From Paraphoma chrysanthemicola (lineage: Eukaryota > Ascomycota > Dothideomycetes > Pleosporales > Phaeosphaeriaceae), in assembly GCA_020744225.1 (NCBI GenBank), contig JAGMWG010000008.1:248001-312000 (forward strand): a stretch of DNA of 64,000 nt, in the 5' to 3' direction. Positions 23,821-35,916 of the stretch are shown here, piece by piece (positions within the stretch are counted from its first letter, which is position 1; every line of letters begins with the position of its first letter). Position numbers and translations under genes: made by a program. The notes under the pieces were generated by a model. That model searched no databases. It was not told where the DNA came from and saw only the letters and a list, made by a program, of their open reading frames with translations.

Positions 23821-24858
23821 CTAAAGGTCCATGTCATCGTCCATGGCCTTTTCCAGGTCCTTGCTCCAAAGATACTCCATCTCCTCCTCGATCTGATCGT
23901 CGACAGGAAGATAAACATCCTCCATGGTCGGGATACGAGCGACTTGATCGATGGGGTATGGTTCGACGCAAGGGAGCTGATTCCAGGCAAGACCCGGAGG
24001 GCCTTCCTCTCGCGGGAGAGGCAAGAAGCGACCAACACCGGTCTTGGCGCGATCGTCACCCTCCCACTTCATCTCAGCAAGGGAAGGCCACGGAGCAATT
24101 TCGTCTTTGCCGTTTTCCCAATCACGGCACCAGATAGTCGGTTCACCAAGGACCCGCCCAAAGTTGCCCTGCTGGTCAAAATTACCGAGGAGGCCCCACT
24201 TGTTGAGGCTCTGCTGGGTCTCTTGGGAGATGGGTGGGACCTGCTGGGCGAGGGCTTCCTCTCGTGCCTTGATCTTCTCGGTAAGAATCTGGGCAGTTGC
24301 AGCCTTGGTGGATTCACAGTGAGCAATGTAGTCCGAGATCTTCCACTTGGCAACATCAGAGTTCTTGAACAAGCGCTTCATCGAGTTGCGGATCACGAGA
24401 AACTGTTGCATTGCATGGGCATCCTGTGACATCCAGGTGCGCGACGCTCGATGGCCTCCGCTTCCGCCCACTGCTCTACTACCGAAGGGATTACTGGCGT
24501 TCGAGCCGCTCTCCCTTCGGTTGGGATCATTGGATAGGAAGGCGGGGCGACCTATGTCGAAGGTCTTCAGACCACGTTGGAACGGCGTGGTGTATCGACC
24601 AACGCCGGCCTTCTGGTTGCGAGAGCGGTTGATGTCCAGGCTCATGCGTTCCAGATCAAGACTATCGGGGCCAAGAGGACTGCTCACGGAAGCAGCGCCG
24701 TCTCGGTCGGAGCGAATATCGGAGCTTCCATCCTCGTGTAGAGTATCTCCGCTGCTCGCAGAAGCTGGTGACCTGATGATGACTGAGGTATCCCGCACGA
24801 TATTGTTGCCATGACCGCCGCTCGACTCACCACTTGGTGTTCTTGGATCATCGGCCAT
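23821..24858 (-). CDS. Conserved-looking fungal protein of unknown function
   Basis: Single exon, 345 residues. Residues 1-130 are disordered, rich in Ser/Gly/Asp (MADDPRTPSGESSGGHG). An ordered part starts near 140: HAMQQFLVIRNSMKRLFKNS, then a helical DYIAHCESTKAATAQILTEK, and a Trp/Pro-rich C-terminal half (IWCRDWENGK, PPGLAWNQLPCVEPYP) ending in an acidic tail. No named domain recognised. Its regular composition and clear start (ATG at 24858) support a real gene. Confidence 0.78.
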   Translation of the reverse strand: MADDPRTPSGESSGGHGNNIVRDTSVIIRSPASASSGDTLHEDGSSDIRSDRDGAASVSSPLGPDSLDLERMSLDINRSRNQKAGVGRYTTPFQRGLKTFDIGRPAFLSNDPNRRESGSNASNPFGSRAVGGSGGHRASRTWMSQDAHAMQQFLVIRNSMKRLFKNSDVAKWKISDYIAHCESTKAATAQILTEKIKAREEALAQQVPPISQETQQSLNKWGLLGNFDQQGNFGRVLGEPTIWCRDWENGKDEIAPWPSLAEMKWEGDDRAKTGVGRFLPLPREEGPPGLAWNQLPCVEPYPIDQVARIPTMEDVYLPVDDQIEEEMEYLWSKDLEKAMDDDMDL

Positions 24859-27800
24859 GAGTCGTCTAGGGCTTCGGTGACTTGAGAGTGTGGTTGAATA
24901 GAGATGGCGAGTTGCACGGCTTGAGGTTGAAGGGAGAGTGCTTAGGCGCGATCTATGTCAGGCTTCGATTGCCACAGTGAGAGAGGTGTGGGCGGTAAGC
25001 GGACCGACAGGAGCGGTGTAGACTGGGTGCGGTATGTGGAGAATTCTGGTGCTCCTTGTACATATCAGTGACTGTACGTGTTTGATCCGAATGATAGAGC
25101 AGCCGTCACCGCCGCGCGCACTTGATTGCAAGGCTCAGAGACGCCAGCATATGATGCGCGATGTGCGGTAATAGGTCCTTCGTTAATGCTTCACGATCGT
25201 TGAGCGGAAAGGGCCAGTGAGGTTTGTGGTGGCCTTCATCACCGCTCCGTGTATCGGCCGCGGCCTTTGATGAGCGCGCAAATAGCAGTAGCCACGTACC
25301 TGATGGATGAGATGTTCTAGTTGTCGGAGAGTATTGCGACCAGTTCTGTTGATTGACTGTGACTCGAAATCATCAGTAAAAGAGCTGTAAAGCGCACGAA
25401 GAGGACGATCGGGTATGAAGTGATCGATGACCCGGCTACCAATAGGGCGAGGAATAGAAGCTACCTTTGAAGATGTTGAAGAGATGTGGTTCGTTCTCGG
25501 TGCGACTTTTCGAAGGTCAAAGGCACGTTCACGGCAGGGGATGGCGGCCTGAGGTCAATGAATTCACGACAGGACCTGCCTGCGCCTGACTAGAGTATAG
25601 AAGACCAGGAAGCATCTATGTTGCCTACGTCTCCTATTATACTAGTCCTGTAGCCTGGATCGACCACGACGGGGCCAGGTGAGTGCTGTTCGTGACCTCT
25701 CAAGCGGGGACTGCGGCTGATTGTAAGAGACTTTGTATAGCGGTGCGAGCGCGGATAGCAGCTACAACCATACAGTCTATGCAATTCTATGCGGAAGGTG
25801 GCTTGCGATCAAGAGCGAATCGGCACTTGGGCGTCGCAAGAGTTGGGCAGAAGGAGGCGAGATTGCGGGCATTTCAATGGAGATTGATAGCGAGCTTGCG
25901 GTTGCGAAGAGAGAACTGGATGCAAGACCGAAAAGCGTGCTGCGTAGGCAAGGTGACAGGAGGAAATCTTCCAAAAGTCTTTCGCGGCGACAGCGGGGCA
26001 GGGTGAGGCTATCGTCACAGAGCACGGTCGCGAACTGGGGACTAATTGCGTACGACCTTCGGACTTCTGACAACAGACACAGATCGCTTCCCATAGCTCG
26101 ATTTCATGCCTTTCATTCATACCAAAGTCGACAGAGATCGCGAACGACGCGCATAAGGAAAGGCTAGCAGCTACCTGCGCTGTTGAGGAGGGTGTAAGTG
26201 TTTGGAAGAATTGATTGACAGATAGGAGAGGTTGGTGTATGAATCGACGCGGGCTGAATGACAAGAAGGAGAAGTGGAAATCAAGGATCTTGACGCAAGA
26301 CTGCTCGTCTTGCTGTGGAAGGCCAGCCGCTGGTCGAAGCTGCGATGAAGAGCAGGCACGTCCAACTGCTCGTTGCAGGCACGATATGTGGCTACCGGCT
26401 GTGAAGCTACACCAAAAAGGTTGGAGCAAAGCTGAATTATCTAATCCTGGTCTCTGGGATACCTTCGCTCGGTCAAATTCCACTGATGACCTCTTTGCCG
26501 GATTTATCTTATGGAATTCATCATTGAAAAGGTTGACAGGCCCTCTACGGGGAGCAACTGGCGCGAGCAGAAATCAAACCTAGCGACCTACCATAGACGA
26601 TTACACGCTGTGCTGTTTTGGTTCGCGATTGCGGTGGAAACACCTAGACAAGAGTTATTCAGGCCCTGTTGTTGCTGCACGAGGACGGCCAGGACGATGG
26701 CAGAATTGCGACATCTCAACCGAAAGTCAACATGAGAAGTTGAGCAAATTGTTAGCTCAAGAACAGGCGCGGGCACGACAGGTCAAAAATAGCATTCTGG
26801 AGATATTACAGTTGCAGCAGCTGAACGGATGAAGTTGAGATGAGGTGGGCCGTGCCTTTGCGTTTGAGGCTCTGCAACCGCCTAGGCTTTGATTGGGCAG
26901 GAGCATTTGAGCACGGGCCTTCCCCACATGGAAAGCGCTTCGCCGCAGCCACGCGACGCGATCCAAGGCATGCGCAACTTCACACGCAAACTCGGATTAG
27001 AATGTCTGGCAATGTGCTCTCCCGAGGCGTTGAAGTTATTATCGCTTCAATGCGAGAATTCTGTACATGTCTCCAGCGCAGTGAAGATGGTACTGCGAGG
27101 TGAAACACCATGTCGAGATGACGTTGTGCTAGCGGCAGAAAACAGGGCATAGCGGACGCCACGGGAGACGGCGCAGCCTACAAAACCGTTGCATCGCGCA
27201 TCTTTTGCGACTCGAGCACCTCCTCTGCCAGCGACCGACGTTCAGAGGTAGTGTTCCCTTGCGCTCGATTCCACCTCTCTGCTACGGCCGTCCACGTCAC
27301 GAGGTACGCAGGTCGCGAGATCTGAGTCCTTTGCGCGTGTGTGACCGCTGCGGGCCTATGAGCGCAAGCCGTGGAACAAAGGCCGCCCGCTCAGACAACC
27401 TGCGACAACCACTCGAGGGCAAAGAGGCTCAAAATAACACTCGCTGCTAAGCTCCGATGTTCTAGCGTGTTGTTTAGGGCCTACCCCAGCCCGACCAGCT
27501 GACAAGCGAATGACTGGTCGGGAGTGGCTTGCTCCATTTCCCAGGGCGCCTATTTGGGCCACCACCACACCCGAGATCGACTGTTCTGACTAGAGCCTCA
27601 CGGACTGGATGCGCCGCTGAAACGATCAGGTCGTGCAGGCCTGTTTTCGACGTACCATTGGTACCTCGTAACCGGCCTGCTACTGGTCCGCGCTTTCTCG
27701 CGGTACGTAGCTCTTCCATCAGTCATTGTAAAATAGATCTTCACATCGCGTCCCCACCTGCTCTCCTTCACCTACACAATTTCACTTTCACCTTTTCTTT

Positions 27801-28027
27801 ATTGCATTGTACGGAGCGTTGGGTTTTCCTATTGTCGTGCTATTGTCTTCTTTTCTGTTAATTCACGTAATATCTTTCCCATCTCGCGAATATCTCTGGC
27901 AGATATTCACACATAGCTGGCCTACTCGTCTTCCTGAGTCTGCGACACTTGACTCCTCCTCCTGCTCGAAATCTTTCCGCATCTAATACGCCACACAGAC
28001 CGCGTTTCGTAGCCACCCAAATCCGCG
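24859..28027. other. 3.2-kb gene-poor stretch, PRM1 promoter at right
   Basis: No gene model could be built. Several short plus-strand ORFs (25733-26167, 26629-26832, 26889-27152) have protein-like stretches, for example SQHEKLSKLLAQEQARARQ near 26.75 kb, but I could not join them with good splice sites. The last 300 nt are C/T-rich, as expected for the PRM1 promoter and leader. Confidence 0.4.
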
Positions 28028-30265
28028 ATGGCTTCCTCTACGTACCAACAGCAACCCTTCCCGGCTGTGCCTCCATCTATGTCCGCTGGCGAGCATGAGA
28101 TGCGAGACTACCACGCACCGCAAGATGCACCACGACCTACAATAAACCAGACACCAGACTTCAAACCATACCTCGGCCTTCGAGCTAGGCTCTCGCAGAT
28201 ATGGATCAACCGCTGGACTATTCTTCTACTCCTCGTCCTCGTACGACTACTATTCGCCATTGCAAGCACTGACTCAAGCCTTGTTTCGGCACGTCGCGAA
28301 GCCCTCAGTGCTTGCACCCAGGTCGAGAATATCGGCAGCTCTATGGCCTCCATGCCCCATTATATGGCCAAGGGCGTCAACGAAATGACTGCTTCCGGAA
28401 TCGACAAGGCCGTCGGCGGCCTCATGAAGATGTTGGAAATGAGTGTTACTGGTGTAGAAGAGATTGTCCTGTTCGTCATTCATATGATGACCAGCACTTA
28501 CCTCTGTCTCATCACACTCGCCGTCAGCGGCAGCATGAAACTTGCTGTCGAGATCGGTACCGAGATCAACAAGAAGCTTAACCAAACCATCGACGAGGTT
28601 ACCGATGATCTTGGCAATTCTGTCAAGTCTGTCACGGATGGCATCAACTCTATCGTCAAGTTGATCAACTTTCCATTCGGTCCCGACTTCAAGAAACCGG
28701 AGATCAATCTTGACGCTTCAATCAATAAACTCAAGGCTCTCGAGGTGCCACCTGAGATGCAAGAGGGCCTCCAAAAGCTCAACTCGTCGATCCCCTCATT
28801 TGATCAGGTGCAGAACTTCACGGACAACATTATTCGCACTCCATTCGAGGAGGTCAAGAAGCTCATCAAAGCCATGGACACTTTCGAGTTCAACCGCACC
28901 GCTCTTCCCATCCCCCAGAAGGAGAAGCTCACGTTCTGTTCTGAGGGAAACTCCATCAACACGTTCTTCGACGATCTCATCACGATGGCGTACAATGCTC
29001 GGAAGATCGCTCTCGGCGTGCTCATTGCCGCCGCCATTGTTGTTTGTGTTCCAATGGCCTGGATGGAAATTCGCCGACACCGGAAGATGCAAGAACGCGC
29101 TGCACTTTTCGCAGAGGGTCATGACGGGATGGACGTAGTTTATCTCGCATCTCGCCCGACTTCTTCTGGCATCGGCTTGTGGTTCGGCAACCGATTTGGC
29201 TCCCAGCGCCGACAAGCTATCATTCGCTGGGCTTGGGCCTATGCCACCTCCGTTCCTATGATGTTCCTGCTTGCACTCGGCATTGCCGGTCTTTTCTCCT
29301 GCTTCTGTCAATACCTTCTTCTGAAGGCCATCGAAGACAAGACACCTGAGCTCACCGACCAAGTGGCAAACTTTGCTGAAAAAGTCGTCAGCTCTCTCGA
29401 CAATGCTTCCATGTCGTGGTCGACCGGCGTCAACGGCGCCGTCGGCAAAATGGACAACAAGCTCAACGACGAGATCTTCGGTTGGGTGAACAGCAGCACG
29501 ACTGCTGTCAACGACACGCTCAACACCTTTGTCAGCGAAATGACCAAGACACTCGACAGCGCATTCGGCGGCACTCCTCTTCAAGATCCCATCAAGGATG
29601 TGCTCCGCTGCCTCATTGGTCTCAAGATTGAAAGCTTCCAGAAAGGCCTGACCTGGGTCCAAGAGAACGCTCACATTTCATTCCCGGGCGTTGCCAACGA
29701 CACGTTCTCCCTCGGCACTCTAGCCGAAAAGAGCGGTTCAGACTCAGCCGCCGAGCTCCTCGCTGATCCCAACGGCAAAGCCAAAGACGAGATCACTGAA
29801 GCAGTCTACCACGTAATCGACAAGCTGATGAGCGGCATTCAAACCGAGGCCCTCATCTCCACCGCACTGATTCTCATATGGCTCTTTATCGCCATCGGTG
29901 GATACGTGTACGCTGCAACTCAACTCTACCGCCGTGATCCCTACGTCAGCCGCGCCTACAATATCGACCCATCCATTGATGCCGCCACCAAGCCTCAAGA
30001 CTACGAGCACGCCGCGCCGCCCTCATACGTCGCGAACGACTACAACGTCAACAAAGCCGCACCGTACACACTCGAGCGTCGCCCCTTTCCAACTTTCGAC
30101 GCAGAACCCGAGTCCGAAAAAGTCGGCACCGTTGGCGCACACGCAATCACCACGTCTTCGCGACCAGGCCACCTCCGCGCAAGCAGCCATGGCGACCTCG
30201 CCGATCCATCTCCTCTCGACGACCGCGCGAACCCATTCTCCGACAACTACCCACGAGAAAAGTAG
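28028..30265 (+). CDS. PRM1: Plasma membrane fusion protein Prm1
   Basis: Single exon, 745 residues, the usual length. A cytosolic N-terminus of about 57 residues precedes the first membrane helix (WTILLLLVLVRLLFAIA). Further hydrophobic segments lie near residues 140-165, 326-346, 400-430 and 608-630. Between them are long extracytosolic loops rich in amphipathic helices and N-glycosylation sites (NQT, NSS, NFT, NDT), with scattered conserved cysteines. The early block ARREALSACTQVENIGSSMA is typical of the family. Prm1 promotes plasma membrane fusion between mating cells, and in filamentous fungi also during vegetative hyphal fusion. The C-terminal 80 residues are disordered (Ser/Pro/Asp-rich). 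Identity is confident. Confidence 0.95.
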   Translation: MASSTYQQQPFPAVPPSMSAGEHEMRDYHAPQDAPRPTINQTPDFKPYLGLRARLSQIWINRWTILLLLVLVRLLFAIASTDSSLVSARREALSACTQVENIGSSMASMPHYMAKGVNEMTASGIDKAVGGLMKMLEMSVTGVEEIVLFVIHMMTSTYLCLITLAVSGSMKLAVEIGTEINKKLNQTIDEVTDDLGNSVKSVTDGINSIVKLINFPFGPDFKKPEINLDASINKLKALEVPPEMQEGLQKLNSSIPSFDQVQNFTDNIIRTPFEEVKKLIKAMDTFEFNRTALPIPQKEKLTFCSEGNSINTFFDDLITMAYNARKIALGVLIAAAIVVCVPMAWMEIRRHRKMQERAALFAEGHDGMDVVYLASRPTSSGIGLWFGNRFGSQRRQAIIRWAWAYATSVPMMFLLALGIAGLFSCFCQYLLLKAIEDKTPELTDQVANFAEKVVSSLDNASMSWSTGVNGAVGKMDNKLNDEIFGWVNSSTTAVNDTLNTFVSEMTKTLDSAFGGTPLQDPIKDVLRCLIGLKIESFQKGLTWVQENAHISFPGVANDTFSLGTLAEKSGSDSAAELLADPNGKAKDEITEAVYHVIDKLMSGIQTEALISTALILIWLFIAIGGYVYAATQLYRRDPYVSRAYNIDPSIDAATKPQDYEHAAPPSYVANDYNVNKAAPYTLERRPFPTFDAEPESEKVGTVGAHAITTSSRPGHLRASSHGDLADPSPLDDRANPFSDNYPREK

Positions 30266-31817
30266 ATTCTCTCTGTCCTCGCGCGATCACCTCCATATTC
30301 AGTCGATTAGCGCGCCACATCTACCACTGACCTTTTGGCGTGCATGCCTTCTGCGTCTCCCGGCAATTGTAGCGCGCTAGCCATATCGACCTGCGATGAG
30401 CCGTAATTGCTCAGTGCCCGAACCATGGACCTATTTGAAGTTTTCCTAGTCTCTTTTCACGATGATGCGACTTACGCTCTCTGGAGAGACGGCGCGTCGC
30501 CACCTTCGGGTGTGCTTGACGCGTTTTTTTGGTGTTTTTTACTACATTACCTTTTGTCCAATACCCCCAATGTATGTTTTCTGTGTTATTTGTCTGTGTT
30601 ATGCTCTCGCTTGCAGTGTGCACAAAAAAGCGATTGATTCCCCTTGTCTTAATTTCCCTACTGAAGATGCGCAAAGCGAACGCACAGTGTGTACTTTTTC
30701 CTTGTCTGGTTTCGCAAGACTGAGAAAACTTGTTCAATCTCATTACTACACACATGTATCTTTCCTTTCCCCGCACCGACAAGGCCGTGTAATCTCCTTT
30801 GGTATGTCTGTTCCCGAGGTCCCTTACGCCCGAATCTCCCTCACAGCCCTCCTGTCCTCCTTTCCCTTCCCCAACATACCTGTCTACACCGAGCGCTGCA
30901 TCACCTCTTCTCTCCGTCTGGCCGTGGCTTGCCCGCCGGCAGCAGCAGAAGTTGTGACCCTCACCGTAGCAGGCGTGTTGTGGTAGTCAAGGACGCAAGG
31001 AGGCAGGCTTGTGTTTTGCTGTGATAGAACCGGCAATATGTTGGACATGTTTTCGCTCATTCGCCGCTTTCCCTATACCCGCTCCATTTACAACTCACCG
31101 GCCCAGCTTGGATGTATCGAGAGACCCCGCTTGAGGCTGTTGCTGGGGGAGCGTTGCGTTGGGATTGTTCGTGCTGATTGGTAACAAGCGTTTATGGCTT
31201 TCCTCCTTGTCTCATTTTCCGTTTCTGTTCATGCGTGGACTGGATCGAGATGGAACGAGACAAGTCACCCTATGGGTGGTTTGAGTTGAAAGTCGCACAT
31301 ATTTTGTGTTTGAGTACGGCTGGTTGAAGAATCCTCGTCACTTTTTGATGAAGGGTTGGTTTTGCGCTCTTTTGCGCCGTTCAAGAGTTGATCCTGCTTT
31401 GCAGGACTATCACAACATTCATTTCAGGTGGAAGTGGAGGGTGCCGAATAGCCTGATGTGGGCAATCGGATACCAGATTCGAGTGGTTGTACTGCGTTGG
31501 AAAAGATTTTGGGGGAGAGATGGTCGCGTCCAAATTGTTTTGTGTTTGCGAGACTGTCGATAGAATAAATTGAAAGATCCTCCCCTAATGTTCGTTCATA
31601 TTATTGATCCAAGCCTAGTGAGACATGGTCGCATTGGTGGTCATAGGGTGGGTGTGGCTACCTAGTGCACGTGGTGAAGCTTGGGCCTGAGAAGCGACCG
31701 CGGCAATGACGATGTTGCTCCAACCATCATCGCTCATGGAGCTCTCATTCCGCGCAACCATGTCGCACCGCAACATTGACGGTAACAGATGATACCAAAT
31801 ACGCCACATCTCTCATC
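30266..31817. other. Intergenic, PRM1 3' flank and VPS39 promoter
   Basis: T-rich sequence at 30.5-30.8 kb fits a 3' untranslated region. Small ORFs here lack coding character. No RNA gene seen. Confidence 0.45.
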
Positions 31818-34800
31818 ATGCTGTCCGCATTCACAGCTCGGCCTATCGTCGAGCTCAAACAGCGCGACAAGTCCAAAATCGAGTCCATACTCGCCTATGG
31901 TAGGCAGCTGCAGCAGCTTCAAGGCATGCTACTCACGTAATCAGGCGACCGGGTACTTGTAGGACTGAACACGGGCTCCCTCCGCATATATCGCGTCAAC
32001 GACTCCATCGAGGACACCGAACCCGAAGCGAAACAGAATGGCGACCAGAATGGCGACCAGCCCGAACCTCGCGCGCCGAAGGTTAAGCCAGCAGACCTCC
32101 TCCGCGAAGAAGAAAAGTTCTCGCGCCGCCCGATACAACAGCTAGCGATCATCAAGGAGGCCAACATCCTCATCTCGCTGTCAGACAACCATGTCTCGAT
32201 TCACGATCTGCAAACGTACACATTGCAGGAGAAGCTAGAGCAGACGAGGGGTGCAACAGCCTTTGCAGCGGCGAGCAACATCGTCAAAGACCCCACCACT
32301 GGGATACCGTCGATTGTGAGCAGGCTGGCTGTCGCGGTCAAGCGCAAGATTATACTGTGGACATGGCAGGACATGGAGTTGACCGGCGATGCGGTCGAGA
32401 TATCGCTGATCGCAACCGTTAAGAGCCTGACATGGGCCACGGGTAGCAAGATCGTGGCTGGAATGGATCCCGGCTTCGTCATGGTCAATATCGAGAATCA
32501 GGAGATCCAAGACATCATCAAGCCCGGCGCGCTGGGAGAGGGTGGCAGCCAGGGAGGCGCACGCTTCGGTGCCGTCTCTTCCTCGGGCATGGGTTACATG
32601 GGGATGGCTAGCTGGGTGCCAAAGCCGCTGGCGACGCGTCTTGGAGAGGGCGAAATGCTGCTGGCCAAGGACGTAAACAGCCTGTTCATTGACACGGACG
32701 GCAACGCCATTGAGAAGCGACAAGTACCCTGGCACGCAGCACCCGAGATGATTGCGTATTCATACCCGTACATGCTCACGCTCAACCCGCCATCGAAGGG
32801 CAGCCTCGAAGTACGTAACCCCGACACTCTCAACATGCTCCAGTCCATCTCGTTACCCAACGTCACCTTCCTCCACGTCCCGCAACCGAACATTAGCTTA
32901 GCGCACGCTGGCAAAGGCTTCTTGGTGGCGAGCGACCGATGCATATGGCGCATGGGCGCACAAAGCTACGAGACGCAGATCGATGAACTTGTCGCTGGCG
33001 GTAGATATGACGAGGCTCTCAGTCTGCTCAACATGCTCGAGGATACTCTGCTGCTAGACAAGGAAGGTAGAGTGCGGGAGATCATGATTCTGAAAGCTCA
33101 CGCGCTTTTCGACCTCAAGAAATATCGCGAGGCAATGGACCTGTTCACAGATGCAAAGGCACCACCGGAGCGAGTCATCTCGCTGTACCCGAGGTCCATT
33201 GCGGGCAATCTAGCGCACGAAGAGAGCGTGAAAGATTCGGAAAGCGTGGCGGATGAAGAAGAAGAAGCAGCGAACGGCGAGAAAACCCCAGCTGAGGGTA
33301 AAGAAAGTGCACCAGCGACCGCATCAACCATCGGCCGGTCGATGATGGGCAGACTTGTTGGCGGTGGTAAGAAGGTCGATGCAGATGCGGCCTCCATTCG
33401 CTCCTCCGTCAAAGAAGACTCGCCCGAGGCCTCGGCAATCAAGAAGAGAGGGACGGACTCATCACAGTCCGACAAGACGCTGGCAGACAAAGACTTCAAA
33501 GAGTCAGTCCGCGCACTACAGTCCTTTCTCGCACAATGTCGTGTCCAGATCAAGCGCTACATCGACACGGATGGCAATCTGAAGGAGCCGCTTCCTACGC
33601 CAAGCGAAAGCCAGCCTGATGAATATCAGCCGCCGTTCCATACCTTCATTCAGGTCACTGGGCCTCCGGGGCAGACGGATTGGAAGGCAAAACTGCTTGA
33701 TGTGGCACAGCTTGTTGACACGACTCTTTTCCGTGCTTATATGATTGCGAGTCCCAGTCTTGCGGGACCACTATTTCGCCTGCCGAACTTTTGCGAGCCG
33801 GACGTTGTGCAGGAGAAACTCTATGAGACTGGTCGTTACGCTGATCTGATCGACTTCCTCCACGGCAAGCGTCTGCATCGGCAGGCACTGGAGCTGCTGG
33901 AGAAGTTTGGCAAAAATGAAGCCGACGAGGAAGTTACAACGGCTCTTCAAGGCCCGCAGCGTACTGTCGGGTATCTGCAGCAGCTCCCGCCTGAGATGAT
34001 TGATCTCATTCTCGAATTTGCTGAATGGCCGCTGCGAACAGATGCGAAGCTCGGCATGGATGTGTTCCTTGCTGATACTGAAAATGCGGAGACGTTGCCG
34101 CGCGAGAAGGTGCTCGACTTCCTGCAGCAGATTGATCTCAAGCTTGCCGTCAAGTACCTTGAGCACATTGTTGAAGAGCTCAATGAAACGAATCCAGACT
34201 TCCATCAGCGGCTCGTCGACCTGTTGCTCGAGAGACTACGCAATGGCGAGTTTGAGAATGACGAGGAAAAGAAGGAGTGGAGATTGAGGTTGCAGCTATT
34301 CTTGAAGACAAGCAGCAACTACAACAAGTATCGCGTCTTCCAACAGCTGCCGTCGACAGGTGTGTACCTATTTCTGAATGTGTCCTGCATTAGCTAACGA
34401 GAGTAGACCCTGATTATTATGAGCCTCGAGCCCTTGTGCTGAGCAAGATGGGGCAGCACAAGCAAGCATTGGCAATCTATGTGTTTGATATACAGGACTA
34501 CAAGAAGGCAGAGGAGTAAGTGCAGTTGAACTTTGGCGATGAACTGATCTGACATGCTCTAGATACTGCAACGAAGTGTACATTGCCACACCTCAACCCC
34601 AGTCGCCGACCAAATCCTTTACACCTACAACGACGATCCCGGCAACGGCCAACTTTGACGACGCCGAGCCATCGATCTATCACGTCCTCCTTTCGCTTTA
34701 CCTATCGCCTCCGCCACCCCACAAACCCAACTGGCCACCTGCTCTCGAACTGCTCAGCAAGCATGGTGCCCGGTTGCCCGCGTCTACGACTCTAGATCTC

Positions 34801-35157
34801 GTACCACCCACGCTACCCGTCAAGGATCTTGAATCGTATTTCCGTGGCCGAATACGCAACGCCAATTCAGTAATGAACGAGGAGCGCATCGTGGCTAAGC
34901 TACGCGGGGTGGAAAAGGCAGCCATCATTGAAGCGGTGTTGCTGGGGGATGGCAAGATTGGCCGAGACGGCAGAGTAATACCTGGAGGACTGAACCGCAG
35001 AGTTGTGATTGACGAGGATCGCCATTGCGCCGTGTGCCACAAGAGATTCGGCGGGAGTGCTATTCGCGTGTATCCGGACAACAGCGTGGTGCATTCGGGG
35101 TGCATGCAGGGCAGCGTCGGGCGGACGAAGAGCGGAGGGGGTTTGGGATGGCGGTAG
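31818..35157 (+). CDS. VPS39: Vam6/Vps39, HOPS tethering complex subunit
   Basis: Four exons: 31818-31899, 31945-34359, 34407-34515 and 34563-35157; all introns are about 45-47 nt and in frame, giving 1,066 residues. The N-terminus (FTARPIVELKQRDKSKIES, then GDRVLVGLNTGSLRIY) opens a CNH beta-propeller that runs to about residue 320. An acidic, Ser-rich insertion sits near 440-550. Helical clathrin-repeat segments include LIDFLHGKRLHRQALELLEK and ALVLSKMGQHKQALAIYV. The C-terminus has a zinc-binding CAVCHKRFGGSAIRVYPD motif with a later HSGC. Acts at the vacuole, linking Rab GTPases to SNARE-driven fusion. Its stop is 75 nt from the convergent GON7 gene. Confidence 0.95.
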
Positions 35158-35232
35158 TCTGGTTTGTTCTTTCGGATAGTCGTGTCTTGAGCCGCTTGAT
35201 ACCCGATGTCGCATGTGTACTTGGAATGCTAT

Positions 35233-35502
35233 TCAATCTTCCTCAACCACTTCCTCGCCATATGTCTCCTCGAACTTGGCGTCGTCGGCCTTGCTGGCGC
35301 CAAGAGCTTTGTCCTCGTCCATCTTCTGCGTGAGGAAGGTATTGACTTCGCCCTGAAGGTTCTTGAGGGAGGTGGAGAGTGCGGCAAGGTAGGCGATGCG
35401 GTCTTGCGTGGAGGGCGGGGACGAGAGTGCGGGGAGCTCGGAGGTGAAGACTTTTGGTGTCGACTCGGTCGGAGAGGTGTATGTCGCCTCGAGGGAAGGC
35501 AT
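35233..35502 (-). CDS. GON7: GON7, KEOPS/EKC complex subunit
   Basis: 89 residues from the ATG at 35502 (MPSLEATYTSPTES); an in-frame extension to 35547 exists but the conserved N-terminus starts at this Met. TPKVFTSELPALSSPPST is followed by a helix (YLAALSTSLKNLQGEVNTFL) and an acidic C-terminus (YGEEVVEED), the pattern of fungal Gon7. KEOPS makes the t6A modification of tRNAs reading ANN codons, and also affects telomeres and transcription. The gene lies tail-to-tail with VPS39 and is divergent from the HbrB gene. Confidence 0.85.
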   Translation of the reverse strand: MPSLEATYTSPTESTPKVFTSELPALSSPPSTQDRIAYLAALSTSLKNLQGEVNTFLTQKMDEDKALGASKADDAKFEETYGEEVVEED

Positions 35503-35916
35503 CGCGAAAATGGAAAAACTGGTGGAGTTCTGATTGAATTGTTTCAAATTATTAAGTAGTAGTAGTGGTGAAGAAGCAAAGACGGACTGCGGGGAGTGGG
35601 TTTGAACTAAGCCTTGCTACGCCATGCAACACCCATGCCGGCGATCTCTAACGGCGCAGCGCTGCAGTAACGTCCAACGTAAGTGATGATGGTGCTACCA
35701 CCCTCCAAGCACTTCAACACCGCACAATGCTGCGCATGGAATCCCTTCACTTCCCTAACCATCTCATGCTGGCCATGAGTGTAGCAGTATATTAACCTCT
35801 GGCACCGTCTGATACATATAGCCAGCCGCGCATACCTTGTCCCTGCATCCGAGCCACCACCACCCTGTCGCATACGGTAGCAACTGGCCGCATCGCACCC
35901 GTTCTGCAGTGTGACG
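35503..35916. promoter_or_regulatory. Divergent promoter, GON7 and HbrB
   Basis: 414 nt between starts. Minus-strand ORFs over this region are antisense to HbrB and were not accepted. Confidence 0.45.

Noticed and set aside
28796..29674. 292-codon minus-strand ORF
   Set aside because: Antisense to PRM1, whose frame has clear family features and membrane helices.
35580..35640. GGTTTGAACTAAG, tRNA T-loop-like
   Set aside because: No A-box partner or cloverleaf in the surrounding sequence.
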